Assembly: GCA_937942935.1 (NCBI GenBank)
Contig: CALDGT010000823.1
Location: 1 to 8,810 of the forward strand
DNA length: 8,810 bases
Origin: an uncultured Chloroflexota bacterium
GTDB lineage: Bacteria > Chloroflexota > Anaerolineae > Aggregatilineales > Phototrophicaceae
Direction of reading: 5' to 3'
This document shows, in pieces, positions 5,801 through 8,810 of the stretch. A model generated the notes under the pieces. That model saw nothing but the letters and a program-made list of their open reading frames with translations, searched no databases and was not told the origin of the DNA. The translations under genes were made by a program, and so were the position numbers. Numbering within the stretch: position 1 is the first letter of the stretch; every line of letters begins with the position of its first letter.

Positions 5801-7362
5801 ATCCCGTAGACCAACTCGGCACACAACGCCCACAAGGAGACGGATGTGATATTGGCGCGGTGGAATTTGTAGGCGAGAATACCCCCGCATTAGATAACCT
5901 GACCATCACTGATTGTACTCTTGAACGCCTATATCAAAGTATTTTATATGCGCCTATTCTCAGTGGCACGATTCAACTCGATTGCCCAGAGGATAGTGTT
6001 ATCACATTCACACAACCGTTTTTGATAACCAGCGACATTAGCATCACTAATATCGGCGCAGAAGTCACTTTTGAGGGTAGCAGACAAACTCATTTTTTTA
6101 ATGTGGCTTCAGATGTGACATTTACCTTAGATGGTATCACCTTGAGAAACGGGTTTACCCGCGATATGAATATGGGTAGCGCAATTGTGAATGATGGCGA
6201 GCTTCATATCTTGAATAGCCATTTTGAGAATCAGATTGAGATTGCGCCAAGTGTTGCTGGTGCGATTGTGAATTTTACAGACGGCGATATCACCATTGAA
6301 AATAGCACATTCACGGGTCATAGCACGCAGTTATCTGGCGCGGTGATTGTAAATTATGGCAATTTGACCATACGTAATAGCCTGTTCAGCGATAATCGTT
6401 CTAATTTTAATGGGGGAGCAATCCGAAATTATCATACATTGTTTGTTTCTGATTCGCAATTCATCAATAATCAGGCAATGTATTCGGGCGGCGCTATATA
6501 TAATGAAGGGTGGCTTCTCATCAGGCACAATACCTTCATGATGAATAGCGCAAGTCAGAGTGAGGGTGGTGCGATATTTATTGAGAAAAATGATATCAAT
6601 GGGTATCAAGCCGAAATTGAAGATACTTTATTTGATGCGAATACAGCCAATAACGGCGGGGCAATTTATATTGCGGGTCAAGCGAGAATTTTGGTCCGTG
6701 GTAGTCAATTTATAAACAATAGCGCACAAATAAACGGTGGCGCAATTTATATGGATACTGAATCAACATTGAGTGTTGAGCATAGTCAATTTGCGAATAA
6801 TAGCGCACAGATGAATGGTGGCGCAATTTATAATGAAGATGCGGTAAATGGGATTACCACTATCACACATAGCACATTTTTCCAAAATACAGCCAATACG
6901 GGCGGGGCGGTTGTCAATGCGTATAGCATCAGTAATAGCACTTTCGTTGAAAATAATGCTTTGACCAACGGCGGGGCAATTATCGGAGGTCAAGTAGACT
7001 ATAGCACTTTTGTAGATAATACCGCGCCCATTGGCGGTGCTATCGCAGATGCTTTTTTAGATACGAGTATTGTGAGTGGGATAGGCTCACAATGTTATCA
7101 TGTAGGAATGATTGGCGAGGATTCTATAAATATTACCGATGTAGCCTGTGCTGAGGCGCAGGTGGTGGACAATTTAGGACTCGGTGAATTTGATGGTACG
7201 GTTGTGCCACTGTTGCCCAATAGCCCTGCAATAGATATACTGCCTTTTCTACAGGGCTATCACTCTTGCCCAATGGGTATTCATATTGACCAACTCGGCA
7301 CACAACGCCCACAAGGAGAAGGATGCGATATTGGCGCGGTGGAATTTGTGGACGAGGATTAA
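2860..7362 (+). CDS. secreted three-module right-handed beta-helix protein (choice-of-anchor Q-like)
   Basis: This 1500-aa protein starts with a signal peptide (MKR, hydrophobic to about residue 20, likely cleavage after THA at residue 25). It is built of three tandem modules, about residues 28-492, 508-1003 and 1014-1500. Each opens with a cap of type T-x-C-x(5)-L...L-x-C followed by two or three strand-turn units. It continues with roughly ten or more beta-helix rungs of about 20-27 residues (F-x-x-N, then G-G-[AV]-[IV]-x-N), and closes with LGEFDG, PLL-x(2)-SP-x-ID and CDIGAVE[WF]. The rungs resemble chlamydial Pmp-type repeats (FxxN and GGAI) and CSLREA/choice-of-anchor-Q proteins, known as surface or adhesin-like helices. 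Each module has exactly six cysteines in matching positions. Module 2 has two non-helical inserts, about residues 664-691 and 747-788. The protein stops at VDED with no transmembrane, LPXTG or PEP-CTERM anchor. It starts 12 nt after the propeller stop, with AAGGGG (2846-2851) as a ribosome-binding site overlapping that stop codon, so the two are co-transcribed and probably translationally linked. No catalytic motif of a polysaccharide lyase or hydrolase is evident; adhesion or matrix binding is inferred. Confidence 0.88.
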   Translation: MKRYMLFSLFILMLLSVMLPVPTHAQTIRTCDFDTLKSAIGGLNADGGGIITLDCAGTIRFTETLAISSDVILNGTDAVILDGYGLYTLFDVEASFTLNGIIIQTAWIAIRNRGTLTISDSLFRDNQAYESGSALMNHGTATIINSTFIRNETDFGGVIWNAGVMTIADSEFVMNKAYSSGGVIRNDGNLTITRSEFSHNHAENGFGGVIDNSGMLAIATSTFNHNEAYSGGVIANWYEIKIEDSRFISNHASSGGGVMYGEGKMVILNSQFMNNDANWGGVIVTQHDIIIRNSYFEGNHAQEDAGVISKWTYWDATDGYVMSITHSTFIKNHAGKRGGVIEYDNTTQVAIHNNTFFKNEAHIGGAIYGHDESGATILHNTFVDNEGMGAAIYTNSPTQIRYNLFSGTPQTKSLCSGLYAPDVDTTNLTDYRCGDAVRVNDLMLGEFDGQIFPLLVGSPAIDGYPRPCQMSNDQLGIPRPRADACDIGAVEWLPAGDVVITEPQSVTLTDCTWNSLYEAVTNLNWAGGDIRLSCPEDTIIPFIAPLLISSQLSITSDNPIRFDGDDKTQLFRVDATGELSLDGLTLVNGYHEMGGAIYNDGELTLTNMIFIENEAGQGGAIWNNGNLTMTNSQFDQNSANMGGAVYNRGQLTISDSLFTNHRASKGTEDKFKLRPKSFTQYEEEPIAFTQVGGAIYTNSWTNITHSRFENNWADEAGGAVFVDLDGVLNITDSHFSLNEAHEGGALYYLSNPEYEPLGAITPQNQLLSQPNNKNGGYRYKQVAQYTSYHFIHDSVFENNSATNGGAIYNATWRTFYTRGNLFIGNYAVNWGGAIRDWGDMFVSQNTFIENRADIGGAAHGIYGSNNTFLRNSAITEGGAIYVGHMMYSTFVDNTAPIGGAFSDARVNISVIIGDAPQCNELRGSDEDINFATTTCGNAIIIPREYLLLGEFDGRVFPLLSGSPLIDFMDTCPQWYRSDKENPVDQLGTQRPQGDGCDIGAVEFVGENTPALDNLTITDCTLERLYQSILYAPILSGTIQLDCPEDSVITFTQPFLITSDISITNIGAEVTFEGSRQTHFFNVASDVTFTLDGITLRNGFTRDMNMGSAIVNDGELHILNSHFENQIEIAPSVAGAIVNFTDGDITIENSTFTGHSTQLSGAVIVNYGNLTIRNSLFSDNRSNFNGGAIRNYHTLFVSDSQFINNQAMYSGGAIYNEGWLLIRHNTFMMNSASQSEGGAIFIEKNDINGYQAEIEDTLFDANTANNGGAIYIAGQARILVRGSQFINNSAQINGGAIYMDTESTLSVEHSQFANNSAQMNGGAIYNEDAVNGITTITHSTFFQNTANTGGAVVNAYSISNSTFVENNALTNGGAIIGGQVDYSTFVDNTAPIGGAIADAFLDTSIVSGIGSQCYHVGMIGEDSINITDVACAEAQVVDNLGLGEFDGTVVPLLPNSPAIDILPFLQGYHSCPMGIHIDQLGTQRPQGEGCDIGAVEFVDED
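5518..5555 (+). repeat. 38-nt exact direct repeat, copy 1 (module 2)
   Basis: The 38 nt encoding Y-S-T-F-V-D-N-T-A-P-I-G-G in module 2 are identical to 7000-7037 in module 3, including every third codon position. They lie at equivalent places, 1482 nt (494 codons) apart, just before the module-closing region. Identity at silent sites points to recent duplication or gene conversion, not only protein-level selection. Confidence 0.9.
5809..5870 (+). repeat. 62-nt near-exact direct repeat, copy 1 (end of module 2)
   Basis: The block encodes the D-Q-L-G-T-Q-R-P-Q-G...CDIGAVEF closing motif and matches 7288-7349 with two mismatches (5841/7320 and 5847/7326). The offset is 1479 nt (493 codons). The corresponding block of module 1 (about 4276-4335) encodes a related peptide with clearly different codons, so modules 2 and 3 share the more recent history. 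Confidence 0.9.
6703..6864 (+). repeat. tandem 81-nt beta-helix rung duplication
   Basis: Two neighbouring rungs, 6703-6783 and 6784-6864, align with an 81-nt (27-codon) period. Over the first 48 nt of each they differ at about seven positions, mostly silent or conservative. They encode SQFINNSAQINGGAIY and SQFANNSAQMNGGAIY. It is the clearest case in the gene of rung-level expansion by tandem duplication. Confidence 0.8.
7000..7037 (+). repeat. 38-nt exact direct repeat, copy 2 (module 3)
   Basis: This is the second copy of the block at 5518-5555, identical over all 38 nt and in the same reading frame. The identity ends sharply on both sides (G versus C before, G versus T after), whereas surrounding helix sequence is much more diverged. 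A short recombination tract fits better than uniform drift. Confidence 0.9.
7288..7349 (+). repeat. 62-nt near-exact direct repeat, copy 2 (end of module 3)
   Basis: This is the second copy of the 5809-5870 block, ending 10 codons or fewer before the stop of the beta-helix gene. Two long near-identical tracts in the same order at the ends of modules 2 and 3 make this a natural substrate for RecA-dependent loss or gain of a whole module of about 1.48 kb. Confidence 0.9.
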
Positions 7363-7516
7363 GGTGGGGTGCTGATAAATGATAGCAATGCGACTCTTCT
7401 AAACAGCGTATTCAGTGATAATCGGGCTGATTCTAATAGTGGTGCTATGGCGACTTATCAACCATAGCACCTTCCTCCAAAATACACCCGATGTAGGCGG
7501 GGCAATTTGTCCATAA
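7363..7516 (+). pseudogene. decayed remnant of an extra beta-helix repeat
   Basis: Immediately after the beta-helix stop, the same frame reads GGVLINDSNATLLNSVFSDN and continues RADSNSGAMATYQP to a TAG at 7465-7467. This aligns without gaps to module 3 near 6337-6435 (GAVIVNYGNLTIRNSLFSDN). From 7463, in another frame, HSTFLQNTPDVGGAI runs to a TAA at 7514-7516 and matches 6868-6918 (HSTFFQNTANTGGAVV) at about three quarters of its bases. The remnant therefore joins two stretches that lie about 430 nt apart in module 3, as expected for a copy that suffered an internal deletion and a frame change. It has no start codon with a ribosome-binding site, no cap and no closing motif. It is unlikely to be translated unless the upstream TAA is read through. 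Confidence 0.75.
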
Positions 7517-7542
7517 TGACAATATTGAGTGATACTTATCAT
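7516..7542 (+). promoter_or_regulatory. candidate promoter for the S8 protease gene
   Basis: ATGACA (7516-7521) and TATCAT (7537-7542) each match five of six bases of the sigma-70 consensus, but the spacer is only 15 nt. Transcription would start near 7549, giving a leader of about 80 nt. The -35 box directly abuts the end of the decayed beta-helix remnant. The rest of 7543-7620 is AT-rich with a small ACTTC-TCAT-GAAGT hairpin (7568-7581), too weak to call a terminator. Confidence 0.3.
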
Positions 7543-7620
7543 ACAAATTAGTGATGATGAGCAATTTACTTCTCATGAAGTTTTCCTTATGCTTAATATA
7601 AGTCTTTTTCGTCTATATTC

Positions 7621-7626
7621 AGGGGG
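7621..7626 (+). promoter_or_regulatory. Shine-Dalgarno of the S8 protease gene
   Basis: AGGGGG lies 6 nt upstream of the ATG at 7633 and fixes that start, which also gives a hydrophobic N-terminus right after MNRQK. Confidence 0.7.
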
Positions 7627-7632
7627 CTAAAA

Positions 7633-8810
7633 ATGAACCGTCAAAAATTCATTATTGCATTTATTGTCTTCATAATTGGCAGTGCTATTTTTATTGCATT
7701 ATCCCAATCATCAACACCCCAAACCACGCCAGATAAAGCGACTACCTCATCTCAACCGACATCAACGGCTGTTACTGTGGCAGATAATATCGCAGTTGTA
7801 GATGAAGGCGAAACCACTTCACCAGCACAAGAATCGGAATCACTCCCCGTAGTGCCGACCCTCATCCCACCTACCGCGACACCGATTATCCTTAATCCGC
7901 ATGAACTGGTCATCACACCTACACCCATCCCACCGCAAAATCTGACCATTTCTACCCCATCAGCCGACCCCATTCAAGACCGTGTGGTCATCGTCTTTTC
8001 ATCAGAGACCAGCGCACAAGACCGCCAAGCCTATTTACAAACGGCGGGTGTGACCGTCATCCAAACCATAGATGAGCTAGGCATGGTGGTGGTGAATCAA
8101 CTGCCCCAAAATCTGCCCTCATCCATCACAACCACCACCCTCACCGATTATTATGTCACCGCATTGGCAACCACCGCCAACGACCCGCATTATCCCGAAC
8201 AATGGGCGTTGCGCGTCTTGAATGTCCCGCAAGCATGGGGATTTTTGCCCCCCGCACCCACAACCTTAGTCGTCGCGGTGATAGATAGCGGGGTGTGTTA
8301 TGACCATCCCGATTTAGCGGGGCAAGTTTTGGCGGGCTATGATTATGTAGATGATGATACCGACCCGCGTGATGAATATGGTCACGGGTGTTCGGTGGCG
8401 GGAATTATCTCTGCCCGCGCCGATAACGCCACGGGTATCGCGGGGATTGCCCCATTTGTCCAAATTTTACCCTTGCGCGTTTTGAATGATGCGGGCATTG
8501 GCACATATTCGGATGTCGCCAAAGCGATTGTAGATGCAACCAATCAGGGCGCAGATATTATCAATTTGTCATTAGGCGGGGCAAATCCATCGCCATTACT
8601 CGCCGATGCGGTTGCGTATGCGGTTAGTCATGGTGTGACGGTGGTCGGGGCGGCGGGTAATAGTGCCAGCCCAACCGTATTTTATCCCGCCGCCTATGCC
8701 GATGTGATTGCAGTCGGCTCAGTTGACCCCAATTTGAGTATGAGCAGTTTTAGCAATTATGGCGATGACATAGATGTCTTTGCACCCGGACGCGATATTA
8801 TCAGCACCCA
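7633..8810 (+). CDS. membrane-anchored S8 subtilisin-family serine protease (3' end outside window)
   Basis: From the ATG at 7633, preceded by AGGGGG (7621-7626) at 6-nt spacing, 392 codons stay open to the window edge. Residues 6-24 are a hydrophobic export or anchor segment. Residues 25-114 are a low-complexity Pro/Thr/Ser-rich linker with PTATP and TPTPIP stretches. Residues 115-165 resemble a subtilase propeptide of the fervidolysin type (RVVIVF...GVTVIQTIDELGMVVV). NDPHYPEQWAL at 183 onward leads into the catalytic domain. Visible catalytic residues are Asp218 (VAVIDSGV), His251 (YGHGCSVAG) and the oxyanion Asn343 (GAAGNS). Their spacings of 33 and 92 are close to subtilisin's 32 and 91. 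The GTSMA-type serine motif lies beyond the window, so activity cannot be confirmed. The His motif reads GHGCS where GHGTH is usual. The enzyme should act outside the membrane on peptides or surface proteins. The gap from the beta-helix gene (270 nt, with a remnant and a candidate promoter) suggests separate transcription. Confidence 0.9.
   Translation, partial: MNRQKFIIAFIVFIIGSAIFIALSQSSTPQTTPDKATTSSQPTSTAVTVADNIAVVDEGETTSPAQESESLPVVPTLIPPTATPIILNPHELVITPTPIPPQNLTISTPSADPIQDRVVIVFSSETSAQDRQAYLQTAGVTVIQTIDELGMVVVNQLPQNLPSSITTTTLTDYYVTALATTANDPHYPEQWALRVLNVPQAWGFLPPAPTTLVVAVIDSGVCYDHPDLAGQVLAGYDYVDDDTDPRDEYGHGCSVAGIISARADNATGIAGIAPFVQILPLRVLNDAGIGTYSDVAKAIVDATNQGADIINLSLGGANPSPLLADAVAYAVSHGVTVVGAAGNSASPTVFYPAAYADVIAVGSVDPNLSMSSFSNYGDDIDVFAPGRDIIST

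Noticed and set aside
3200..7060. Regularly spaced short repeats, as in a CRISPR array
   Set aside because: The repeats are coding, keep the reading frame, vary in sequence and encode beta-helix rungs; there are no constant repeat units with unique spacers.
2860..7362. Pectate-lyase or other polysaccharide-cleaving function for the beta-helix protein
   Set aside because: No catalytic Asp/Arg/Lys cluster or lyase motif could be recognised; the rung pattern fits Pmp/choice-of-anchor-Q surface proteins better.
7568..7581. ACTTC-TCAT-GAAGT hairpin followed by TTTCC as terminator of the beta-helix operon
   Set aside because: The stem is only 5 bp and AT-rich and the T-run is short and interrupted; it is too weak to call.
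7752..7973. Minus-strand 73-codon frame over the protease linker
   Set aside because: The Gly/Val/Ser-rich product is the expected antisense of a Pro/Thr-rich linker; the plus-strand protease is clear.

Overview
The window looks like chromosomal DNA of a Chloroflexota bacterium, probably an Anaerolineae relative. This is inferred from protein style only: an exported WD40-like propeller, a very large right-handed beta-helix protein with choice-of-anchor-Q-like 'DIGAVE' motifs, and a subtilase behind a Pro/Thr-rich linker. No rRNA, tRNA or housekeeping marker is present to confirm it. All recognised plus-strand products carry an N-terminal export or anchor segment, so the window is a surface or secreted-protein locus.

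Layout: (1) Positions 1-76, minus strand: the first 25 codons of an alpha/beta-hydrolase-like gene, cut by the window edge. (2) Positions 77-492: a non-coding divergent region with a 13-bp perfect inverted repeat (150-193) and a GC-cored hairpin followed by T-rich sequence (260-285). (3) Positions 493-2847, plus: an exported WD40-like beta-propeller protein of 784 aa. (4) Positions 2860-7362, plus: a 1500-aa secreted beta-helix protein, 12 nt downstream of the propeller gene and almost certainly in the same operon. It is built from three tandem modules of about 480-510 residues. Each module has an N-terminal cap, many F-x-x-N / G-G-[AV]-I rungs, a closing region and exactly six cysteines in the same three pairs. 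(5) Positions 7363-7516: a decayed, frame-disrupted remnant of a further copy of the beta-helix repeat, directly after the stop codon. (6) Positions 7517-7632: a short intergenic region with a plausible promoter and a clear Shine-Dalgarno. (7) Positions 7633 to the edge, plus: a membrane-anchored S8 (subtilisin-family) serine protease with Asp, His and oxyanion Asn visible; the catalytic Ser lies beyond the window.

Working together (inference): the propeller and the beta-helix protein are probably made from one transcript and exported together as extracellular interaction or adhesion proteins. The protease, with its own likely promoter, could process surface proteins, but nothing in the sequence proves a link. 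The most noteworthy signals are the three-fold six-cysteine architecture, the module-specific rung chemistry (GGVI in module 1, GGAI in modules 2 and 3), near-identical DNA blocks shared by modules 2 and 3, and the pseudogenised repeat after the stop. Together they indicate a gene that grows, shrinks and homogenises by internal recombination. I see no phage, transposase, CRISPR array or defence system.
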